From contig JBFJPL010000005.1 in assembly GCA_041617155.1 (NCBI GenBank), positions 13,590 to 77,589 on the forward strand: a stretch of DNA of 64,000 nucleotides, given 5' to 3'. Each line of letters begins with the position of its first letter. The first letter of the stretch is position 1. Both the position numbers and the translations under genes were made by a program. Positions 35,608 to 42,571 of this stretch are shown here, piece after piece. The notes beneath the pieces were generated by a model. That model saw only the letters and a program-made list of their open reading frames with translations, searched no databases and was not told the origin of the DNA. The stretch is from CAMYKD01 sp041617155 (lineage in GTDB: Bacteria > Pseudomonadota > Alphaproteobacteria > Kiloniellales > JAKSDN01).

Positions 35608-36807
35608 GTGAGCAAGCTGTATGACCTCTTCGCCATTGCCAACTCATGGAGACATCTCGGCGGGCTCGTTTCGATTGCATTTGTTGTTTTGCTGTTGGCC
35701 GGCTTAAGTTCGCCGCTTGCCGCGGCGGGTCTCAATGGCGACAAGGCCTACACCGAAGGGCCACAAGTGTGCGGCCGTTGCCACACGGAAGCTTTGGAGC
35801 AGTGGCTCGCTCACGGCCACAGCCGGAAGCTCGCCATCGGCGGGCCGGCGCTCAAGGCGCTCGACGGCAAATTTGGCCTTTTCGGGAATGCGCGAGACGG
35901 CGGATTCCGCCTCCCGGACCACGACAAAGATGCCTATAACTGGGACAACGTGGCGCTGATCATCGGCGCAAGCAAGCGATGGAAGACGCGATTCCTGGCC
36001 AAAGACGGCTACATCATCACCAAGGGCGGGAACAACCAATATAACTGGGCGGACGGTTCTTGGGTCGACTACCACAAGGACGAACAGAAAAAGTATAGCT
36101 GTGGCAGCTGCCATACCACCGGCTATCGGGAGGGCGGCAGCGCTTTCGGCGCAAAGCGAATTCCTGGCACGACCGCCGGTCCCATGCCCGGCATCGCGGG
36201 GGACTGGGCCCAGTTCAACATCACCTGCGAGGCCTGCCACGGACCGGGCGCGGCTCACGCCGCGAAGCCGAGCAAAGTCAACATAATAGTGGACAATTCG
36301 GCGCAGTCATGCGGCACGTGCCACATCCGCGGATCGGACCCGAACACCATCATCGCGGAGGGCGGCTTCATCCGCCATCACGAACAGTATCCCGAGTTCG
36401 CCAACAGCCCTCACAAGGACCTTGCCTGCACGACCTGCCACCAACCCCACGACAGCCGCTCGCAGGGCATGAAGGTGAGCGCCGCGAACACCACGGTCTG
36501 CGACACCTGCCATGGCGCGCAGAAGGAGCTATTCGCCGGCAGTCCGATGCAAAAGGCCGGTGTGACCTGCGTGGACTGCCACATGGCAAAGGTCACGAAG
36601 TCCGCGGTTGCAGTGGGGCCCTATGAGGGCGACGTGCGCACCCACGTCATGCGGATCAATCCCGCCGCCGATTACGTGATGTTTACACCAGACGGCAAAG
36701 CGGCCAAGAATGCTATCAGCTTGGAATTTGCCTGTTTTCGGTGCCATGCCGCGGCCAGCAAGGCGGAGTTCGCCAAGATCAAGGACTTCCATGCCATCGG
36801 CAAATGA
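35608..36807 (+). CDS. Octahaem c-type cytochrome (cytochrome c554-like multihaem protein)
   Basis: About 399 residues with eight CXXCH motifs (residues about 55, 165, 207, 235, 274, 298, 321 and 376). A signal peptide precedes them (LVSIAFVVLLLAGLSSPLAA), so the protein is periplasmic. The segment with WKTRFLAKDGYIITKGG and CGSCHTTGY resembles cytochrome c554-type multihaem proteins. I chose the GTG at 35608 because GGAG lies 6 bases upstream and it gives a more normal signal peptide; ATGs at 35533-35545 are alternatives. It is divergent from the nqr operon. Electron transfer with the NqrC flavin is an inference from context only. Confidence 0.9.
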   Translation: MSKLYDLFAIANSWRHLGGLVSIAFVVLLLAGLSSPLAAAGLNGDKAYTEGPQVCGRCHTEALEQWLAHGHSRKLAIGGPALKALDGKFGLFGNARDGGFRLPDHDKDAYNWDNVALIIGASKRWKTRFLAKDGYIITKGGNNQYNWADGSWVDYHKDEQKKYSCGSCHTTGYREGGSAFGAKRIPGTTAGPMPGIAGDWAQFNITCEACHGPGAAHAAKPSKVNIIVDNSAQSCGTCHIRGSDPNTIIAEGGFIRHHEQYPEFANSPHKDLACTTCHQPHDSRSQGMKVSAANTTVCDTCHGAQKELFAGSPMQKAGVTCVDCHMAKVTKSAVAVGPYEGDVRTHVMRINPAADYVMFTPDGKAAKNAISLEFACFRCHAAASKAEFAKIKDFHAIGK

Positions 36808-36837
36808 CCCGCGGCGGCAATGCATGATGACGCGGCG

Positions 36838-37374
36838 GTCCTTGGGGCCCCAGCTGCCGGGCAGGCTGCAGTCCGCCGTGGCCCGGTCGTCGATCAGCGC
36901 CTGGTTCATCTCGGTCGCGAAGGAGCCCGGGCCGATGCCGTTGACCTGGAGGCCCATGGGCGCCCAGTCGGCGCACATGCCCTTGGTCAGCATCTTGACC
37001 GCACCCTTGGCCGCGGTGTAGGGCGCGATGGTCGGCCGGCCGACCTCGCTCATCAGCGAGCAGATGTTGATGATCTTGCCGGCCTTGCGCGCGATCATTC
37101 GCCGCGCCACCAGGAACACGCCGGTGAGATAGGTCTCGATCACCGCCCGCCAGTCGGCCTCGGGAAACTCGGCCAAGGGTTTGCGCACCTGGATCCCGGC
37201 GTGGTTGACGAGAATGTCGCTCGGCCCCTGCCCCTCCTCGATCTCGACCACGCCGGCCTCGACCGCGGCCCCGTCGGTGACGTCGAAGGCGACCCGCTCA
37301 GCCGCCACCTCGGCCTCGCACAAATCGGCCACGGCCCGCCCCGGCTTGGCCTCGTCACGCCCGTTCAGCACCAC
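36838..37374 (-). pseudogene. SDR-family dehydrogenase remnant (gluconate 5-dehydrogenase-like)
   Basis: About 180 codons match the middle of a short-chain dehydrogenase: VVLNGRDEA, DILVNHAGIQ (normally NNAG), the catalytic Tyr/Lys in PYTAAKGAVKML, and GLQVNGIGPGSFATEMN. The N-terminal TGxxxGIG cofactor motif and the last 50 or so residues are missing. The frame is fused at about 37374 to the nqrB remnant, so any translated product would be a chimera. It lies 30 bases after the cytochrome stop. Confidence 0.8.
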
Positions 37375-37873
37375 CGCCGCCACGCCGACCATGGCACCCG
37401 CGGCGACCTGCCATGGCAGCAAGCCGCGCAACATCAGGACCGCCGCCCCGGGCAGGCAGGACATCGCGAACAGGGGATCGGGCAACAGCGCGAGAATACC
37501 GCGCGCCTCGAACTCGACCTCGGGGAAGGGGAAGATGGCGGCCGATCAGCGCCGGGGGCAGTATGGCCCTGCCGACGAAGATCTCGCGCCCGAAGACGGC
37601 ACCGAAGCTCAGCGCGAGAACGGCGCCGCTCCAGGCAACCGGCCCAGGCAGCAACGAGACGAAGGTTATGGCAAAGGCAGGTAGCCCGGGGCCCGGCGGA
37701 CGCCCAGCCCGACGCGCGAACAGGCCGGCCCAGGCATAGGCGATGCCGAGCGCCAGGCCGAGCAGCAGCAACCGCTGAACCGCCGCTTCCGTGCTTTCGC
37801 CATAAAGCCGCACGGCCAGAGGCGGCGCCAGCGCCAGCACCCTGAGGACGTCATCACGGTCGGGATCGGCCAT
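37375..37873 (-). pseudogene. nqrB remnant (second, truncated and frameshifted copy)
   Basis: Starting from the ATG at 37873, the sequence parallels the intact short nqrB (MADPDRDD versus MTDPDSDD; LALSFGAVFGREIF in both). Compared with that gene it lacks 8 bases (GAATGCCA on the plus strand) near 37539/37540, which shifts the frame. The other frame then continues with LPDPLFAMSCLPGAAVLMLRG and WQVAAGAMVGVAA. Homology stops near 37375, where an SDR fragment begins. The last third of the gene is lost. Confidence 0.85.
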
Positions 37874-38009
37874 GGTCGTCGCGCGCATCCCGCGTTAGCG
37901 TACGGCCGGGATAACGCACTGACAACGGTCGTGCGTCGGTCGGCTGGGCCGGGGCCGCAGGCCGTCCAAGGTCGCCTTGGCGGGCTATGTCCGGTCGTTG
38001 GACGGCCCC

Positions 38010-38177
38010 GTGCACAGCTTCCTGCCGCGGGCCCTGCTTCGCTTGCCCGCGCCGCTCTTCGGCGGCGCGGAACTGCCGGTCATGGCCATGGCCGGCCTGT
38101 CGTGGATCGCCGCCTTCGGTCTTTTCGCCACGGCCTATGGCCCGTTCCTGACCGGCGCCGCCCGTCGGGTCGACTAA
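38010..38177 (+). pseudogene. nnrS 3'-end remnant
   Basis: About 55 codons reproduce the C-terminus of the NnrS encoded at 28.1-29.3 kb. APLFGGAELPVMA and SWIAAFGLFATAYGP are the same in both, ending in a different last few residues and a stop. Over roughly 97 bases the DNA shows about one mismatch by eye. It directly abuts the upstream region of the nqrB remnant, a join not present in the intact locus. Confidence 0.85.
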
Positions 38178-38295
38178 CGCCGGTGGTCACATAAGACGCC
38201 TGAGCCGCGGGCTCCCTCGTTGCAGTTCTGGCGGGTGATCCGGGGAAGCCATGAACGGACTTGGAGTTCTGTCAGCGCAAAGACGCGCGATGTCA

Positions 38296-39198
38296 TTAGC
38301 TGTCGAGGAGGTGCTCGACGAACCAGTCGCGGGCGACGCCGCTTGCCTCATCGAAGTCCTTCACATAGGCGTCGAAATGTCCGCCTTTGAGCAACACGAG
38401 CTTCTTGGGCTCGAGCGCCCGTTCGTAGGCGGCGATCGCCTCGTCGGCCACGGTCAGATGATCCCCGGCTGCGACCACCATGAGCAGCGGTGTCGGGCTG
38501 ACATATTCGATGTAGGCGCCCGGTTCGTACTCCATGAACATCTCGACCGAGCGAAGCGTCACCTCGTTGCGCCACGCCGGCGCCCGCAGTTCGGCCGTTT
38601 CGGTAAACCATTCGAAGGAGTCCGGGGTCGGCAGCGCACAGGGCACGTTGGGATCGTCCGACACCACGGCGATCATCTGTGGAGCCTGCCCGGCAAATCG
38701 TGCCTGGCGATCGGTATTGAACATGCCCTGGACCGCCGCGATGAGATCCGCGCGAATGAGGCGCCGCGCGTTTCTGTGGCCGCTGATCAGCGGCACCTGC
38801 GACACGACGCACTTTACCCGGCGGTCGATCGCGCCGATCACCAGAACATGCGCGCCGCTGTAACTCGAGCCCCAGATGCCGATCCGATCGTCATCCACTT
38901 CGGCGAGACCGCTCGCATAGGTAATGGCATCCCGGTAGTCGCGGATCTGCTGCCAAGGGTCGATCTCCTGGCGCGGTTCGCCATCGCTGGCACCGAAGTT
39001 TCTGTTGTCGAAGACCAAGGCGCCGAGGCCCGAGGCGGCATAAACCTCCGCGTAGGTGTCGAGATAGTTCTCTTTCAGAGCCGAAAATCCGTGGGCCATG
39101 ACCACGGTCGGAACCGACCCGCGCACGTCGTCGGGTAGATACAGCCAGCCCCGCAACGTCACGCCATCCTCGGACTTAAACTCAATATCCCTTCGCAT
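38296..39198 (-). CDS. Alpha/beta hydrolase (dienelactone hydrolase-like)
   Basis: This 300-residue protein has the alpha/beta hydrolase fold: VVMAHGFSALKENY (oxyanion region), FDNRNFGASDGEPR, nucleophile Ser in GIWGSSYSGAHVL, an acidic residue in MVVAAGDHLTVAD and the catalytic His in LKGGHFDAYVKDF. No signal peptide is seen. It resembles uncharacterised hydrolases annotated as acetyl xylan esterase or dienelactone-like; the substrate is unknown. It stands alone between the nnrS remnant and the thi operon. Confidence 0.88.
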   Translation of the reverse strand: MRRDIEFKSEDGVTLRGWLYLPDDVRGSVPTVVMAHGFSALKENYLDTYAEVYAASGLGALVFDNRNFGASDGEPRQEIDPWQQIRDYRDAITYASGLAEVDDDRIGIWGSSYSGAHVLVIGAIDRRVKCVVSQVPLISGHRNARRLIRADLIAAVQGMFNTDRQARFAGQAPQMIAVVSDDPNVPCALPTPDSFEWFTETAELRAPAWRNEVTLRSVEMFMEYEPGAYIEYVSPTPLLMVVAAGDHLTVADEAIAAYERALEPKKLVLLKGGHFDAYVKDFDEASGVARDWFVEHLLDS

Positions 39199-39360
39199 CT
39201 CCCCTCTCCCGTTGCTAGCTGAAGATGATGCCTAAGGTACCACAGCGCCTTTGCCTTCATAGTCGATAGTCCGTGCGCTTCACTTGCCGAGTGAGCCCGA
39301 AATATCGAACTCATGCAGCGACGGCCCTGGTCACGCCATGAGCCGCTTGCCGCTTGCTGT

Positions 39361-39999
39361 TTATGAGTCCACGTTTTGGCATCGACTTGCCTGAAAAGCG
39401 GCGATCAAGGCGGCGACGGCCCGGGCCGGGTCGTCGGCATGGGCGACGGCGCCGATCACGGCGATCCCGGCGGCCCCCGCCCGACGGCAGGCTTCAACCT
39501 TGTCCGCCGTGACGCCGCCTAGTGCCACGACTGGCACGGCCACCGTGACCGAAATCGAGCGCAACGCTTCCAGGTTCCCTTGGGCGCCGTGGCCGGGCTT
39601 GCTGAGGCTCGGAAAGACCGGGCCCAAGGTGACGTAGTCGGCACCCGCGTCGGCGGCCGCCTGTGCCTCGCCCAGATCGTGCGCCGAAACGCCGATCAAG
39701 GCGCCAATGCCCAGCGCCGCGCGCGCCGCATGCACGTCGCCGCCCTGGGGCAAATGCACGCCGTTGGCCAGCGCGGCGGCGGCCAGGTCGCCGTGAACCG
39801 TCACGCTCGCCTGCCAGCGGGCCGCCAGGCGGACCAGGCGTTCGGTGAGCGCCAAGCGCGCCGCCGCCGGCAGGTCCTTTTCCCGGATGCTGAGCCAGCG
39901 GCAGCCGCCGGCGAAGACCGCGGCGGCAAATTCCTCGAGCGGCTGGCCGGTCTGCCGGCGGTCGGTAATTACCAGGACCGGCGGCCGGGGCAGAGTCAC
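39361..39999 (-). CDS. thiE: Thiamine phosphate synthase
   Basis: ThiE (212 residues) joins the thiazole phosphate and pyrimidine pyrophosphate to form thiamine phosphate. Visible motifs are LVITDRR, WLSIREKDLP, VTVHGDLAAAALANGVHLPQ, GVSAHDLGEA, DYVTLGPVFPSLSKPG and VALGGVTADKV. The start is GTG at 39999, overlapping the thiG stop (GTGA). It is the last gene of the riboswitch-controlled thiOSGE operon. Confidence 0.95.
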   Translation of the reverse strand: MTLPRPPVLVITDRRQTGQPLEEFAAAVFAGGCRWLSIREKDLPAAARLALTERLVRLAARWQASVTVHGDLAAAALANGVHLPQGGDVHAARAALGIGALIGVSAHDLGEAQAAADAGADYVTLGPVFPSLSKPGHGAQGNLEALRSISVTVAVPVVALGGVTADKVEACRRAGAAGIAVIGAVAHADDPARAVAALIAAFQASRCQNVDS

Positions 40000-40766
40000 G
40001 AGCCGATCAGGCCGAGCTGTGGGCTGGAGGGCTCGCCGTAGTCGCGTTTCGGGATCCGGCCCGCCCGGCGCGCGGCGCGCCCGGCTTCGACCGCAAGCCG
40101 CATGGCCCCGGCCATGGCCACCGGATCGTGCGCCTTGGCGACAGCCGTGTTGAGCATTACGCCATCGCAGCCCAGCTCCATCGCCAGGGCCGCGTCGGAC
40201 GCAGTGCCGATGCCGGCGTCGAGGATGACCGGCACCGGGCTGCGCGCGACGATCAGCTCAATGTTGTAGGGATTGGACAGGCCCATGCCCGAGCCGATCG
40301 GCGAGCCGAGCGGCATCACCGCGGCGCAGCCCACGTCGGCCAGCTTCTGGCAGGTCACCGGGTCGTCGTTGCAGTAGGGCAGCACGGTGAAGCCGTCCTT
40401 CACCAGGGCTTCGGCCGCCTCGACCAGCTGGGCGACATCGGGGTAGAGGGTCTCGCGGTCGCCGATCAGCTCCAGCTTGACCCAATCAGTCTCCAGCGCC
40501 TCGCGCGCGAGCTGGGCGGTCAGCACCGCCTCGCGCACGGTCGTGCAGCCGGAGGTGTTGGGCAGCATCCGGTAGCGCTCGCCCAGAAGGTCGACCAGGG
40601 ACTCGGCATAGCCCTCGAGGCTGATCCGCCGCACCGAGGCGGTCACCAGCTCGGCGCCGCTGGCGGCCAGCGCGTCCAACATGACCTGCTGATTGGGGTA
40701 GCCGGCGCTGCCCATGATCAGCCTCGATTCGAAGCTCTGGTCCGCAATGACGAAGGCGTCCAACAT
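39996..40766 (-). CDS. thiG: Thiazole synthase
   Basis: ThiG (about 256 residues) forms the thiazole ring from deoxyxylulose phosphate, dehydroglycine and ThiS thiocarboxylate. Motifs are SRLIMGSAGYPN, LPNTSGCTTVREAV, the Schiff-base Lys region WVKLELIGD, YCNDDPVTCQKL and PVILDAGIGTASDAA. I used the ATG at 40766; a GTG at 40775 in the same frame is possible. It follows thiS by about 30 bases and overlaps thiE by 4. Confidence 0.95.
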   Translation of the reverse strand: MLDAFVIADQSFESRLIMGSAGYPNQQVMLDALAASGAELVTASVRRISLEGYAESLVDLLGERYRMLPNTSGCTTVREAVLTAQLAREALETDWVKLELIGDRETLYPDVAQLVEAAEALVKDGFTVLPYCNDDPVTCQKLADVGCAAVMPLGSPIGSGMGLSNPYNIELIVARSPVPVILDAGIGTASDAALAMELGCDGVMLNTAVAKAHDPVAMAGAMRLAVEAGRAARRAGRIPKRDYGEPSSPQLGLIGS

Positions 40767-40795
40767 ATCTCCCACTCGCTGTTTGGCCCGCGGCC

Positions 40796-41005
40796 TCAGC
40801 CGCCGGCAAAGGGTTTGACGATCTCGACCACGTCGCCCGGCTTGAGCCGGGTCTCGGGCCAGGCCCGCCGCGGCACGACGGCGCCGTTCAGCGCGACCGC
40901 GATGCCCCGCCGGCCCGGGTCAAGCGACTCCTGGCGCAGCAGTTCGACCACATTGTGCGCGCTTAGCGCGCGGGCTTCGCCGTTGACCCGGATCGAATCG
41001 GTCAT
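40796..41005 (-). CDS. thiS: Sulfur carrier protein ThiS
   Basis: This 69-residue ubiquitin-like protein ends in the required di-glycine (KPFAGG), which is adenylated and converted to a thiocarboxylate. It opens SIRVNGEARALSAHNVVELL and has GIAVALNGAVVPR, both typical. The ATG at 41005 overlaps the thiO stop (ATGA). Confidence 0.95.
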   Translation of the reverse strand: MTDSIRVNGEARALSAHNVVELLRQESLDPGRRGIAVALNGAVVPRRAWPETRLKPGDVVEIVKPFAGG

Positions 41006-42204
41006 GACGCGACCCCGGCGGTTGCGCGTGCCGCGCCGCCTTCCGGCCGCGGCAGGAAGCGGTCGATGCCGAACGGTCGGGCCGCCTCCAAGGTCTCGCC
41101 GGTCAGGACGTAATGGCTGACCAGTTTGGCGGTCGCGGGGGCCAAGAGGATGCCGTTGCGGTGGTGCCCCGTCGCCAGCACCAGGCCCTCGACCCCGGCG
41201 CTCCGCGGCGCCGGCCCCAGGATCGGCGCGTCGTCGCGGCTGGTTGGCCGGAAACCGACCCAGAACTCCTCGATCGGCAGCTCCTCGATGCCGGGCACGG
41301 CCCGCCAGGCCGCCTCCAGCACCGCATAGACGCCGCCGGCCGTCAGCCGGTCGTCGAAGCCCTTTTCCTCGACCGTGCCGCCGACGATCAGGCGGCCGTC
41401 GAGGCGCGGCACCATGTAGATCTTCGGCGCCCACAGTACGTGCCGCAGCAGGGGCTCGGCCGGGTCCATCCTGAGCGCCAGCATCTGGCCCTTGACCGGG
41501 CGCACCGGCGGTCGGGCGGCTTCGGGCAGCCCGTCGATCTCGCGCGACCAGGCGCCGGCGGCAAGCACCACCACATCGGCCGGGCGAAAGGCGTCGCCAA
41601 TGCGCAAACCCCGCACCCGGCCGCCCTCGGCCTCGACGGCAGCGACCTCGGTGTCCTCGTGTAGCCGGCCACCGGCCGCCAGAAACGCGCGCTTCAAGGC
41701 CTCGCCCAGCTTGCGGTTGTCGACCTGGTGGTCGTGCGGCGAGAAGACCGCCGCGGCGGTGCCCGGCCGCAGGAACGGTTCGCGCCGCCGCGCCTCGGCG
41801 CCGCTCAGCCATTCGAGCTCGATGCCCAGACCGGTCTGAAACTCGTAGCCGAAGCGCAATTGCCCTACATCGTCGCGGGTCAGCGCGGCAACCAGGGTGC
41901 CATCGGCGCGGTAGTCGACCGCCATGCCGGCGGCCGCTTCGAGCTCCCGCGTGAAGTCGGGCCAGAGCGCTTGGCTCCACTGGTTCAGCGCGAGCAGACG
42001 CTGCTCGCCGGGCTCGGTCTCGACGCCACCCGCCAGCATACCGGCGGCCGCCCAGGTTGCGCCGTGCCCCGCCTTGCCCCGGTCGTAGACCTCGACCGGG
42101 CAGCCGGCCGCCGCCAGGCGCCAGCCGATCCCCAGGCCGCACACGCCCGCGCCGACAATGGCGACGCGCGGCAGCTTGGCAGTCGATGATGAAAGTGGAC
42201 CCAT
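41002..42204 (-). CDS. thiO: Glycine oxidase ThiO
   Basis: ThiO (400 residues) is an FAD-dependent oxidase converting glycine to dehydroglycine for thiazole synthesis. The FAD-binding Rossmann motif is VAIVGAGVCGLGIGWRLAAA, with GATWAAAGMLAGG after it. The C-terminus has GFRPTSRDDAPILGP and GHHRNGILLAPATA. It is the first gene of the operon. Its GGGAG ribosome binding site falls at the 3' edge of a TPP riboswitch, so translation is probably controlled by thiamine pyrophosphate. Confidence 0.95.
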   Translation of the reverse strand: MGPLSSSTAKLPRVAIVGAGVCGLGIGWRLAAAGCPVEVYDRGKAGHGATWAAAGMLAGGVETEPGEQRLLALNQWSQALWPDFTRELEAAAGMAVDYRADGTLVAALTRDDVGQLRFGYEFQTGLGIELEWLSGAEARRREPFLRPGTAAAVFSPHDHQVDNRKLGEALKRAFLAAGGRLHEDTEVAAVEAEGGRVRGLRIGDAFRPADVVVLAAGAWSREIDGLPEAARPPVRPVKGQMLALRMDPAEPLLRHVLWAPKIYMVPRLDGRLIVGGTVEEKGFDDRLTAGGVYAVLEAAWRAVPGIEELPIEEFWVGFRPTSRDDAPILGPAPRSAGVEGLVLATGHHRNGILLAPATAKLVSHYVLTGETLEAARPFGIDRFLPRPEGGAARATAGVAS

Positions 42205-42207
42205 AAC

Positions 42208-42291
42208 AGCAGGGCTCCCTTCGCTGGCATAATCCAGATCAGGTTCGATGGGTTTGCTCTCAGCCGGCCTTCTGGCCCGGCACCCCAGCCA
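42208..42291 (-). promoter_or_regulatory. TPP riboswitch (THI element) of thiOSGE
   Basis: On the minus strand the conserved THI-box parts occur in order: GGGGTGCC, the thiamine-sensor core GGCTGAGA, ACCC, GAACCTGATCTGGATTATGCC and AGCGAAGGGAG. The terminal AGGGAG doubles as the thiO ribosome binding site, 10 bases before its ATG at 42204. TPP binding should therefore hide the site and stop translation. A TATGAT at 42307-42312 (minus strand) is a plausible -10 box for the transcript. Confidence 0.95.
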
Positions 42292-42571
42292 TAACGAACG
42301 TCATCTATCATATAATGACGACCCGGCCCAAGGCCAGCACTGTGGCGCCCTGGCAAACCACCGGCTCGACGGCGAATGTAATGTGAAGCTACGGCGGGTA
42401 GTATCTCCGTCTGAAATCGAGAGACGGCAAGCGACCTGTTGCAGCTTCTCATGATCGCTGGCACGAATGTCGGCACTCGGATAGCAAACCAGTCGTCCGA
42501 CTGCGGCCACCGGTCAGGCTGGTGATAGTCAAGAACGGACGCACGAATAGTCAAGGAGCTGCATGACAAAA

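Noticed and set aside
36529..37485. 318-codon minus-strand frame read as one functional SDR enzyme
   Set aside because: Its start is nqrB-derived membrane sequence, the cofactor motif is missing and the end runs antisense into the cytochrome gene; it is a chimera of remnants.
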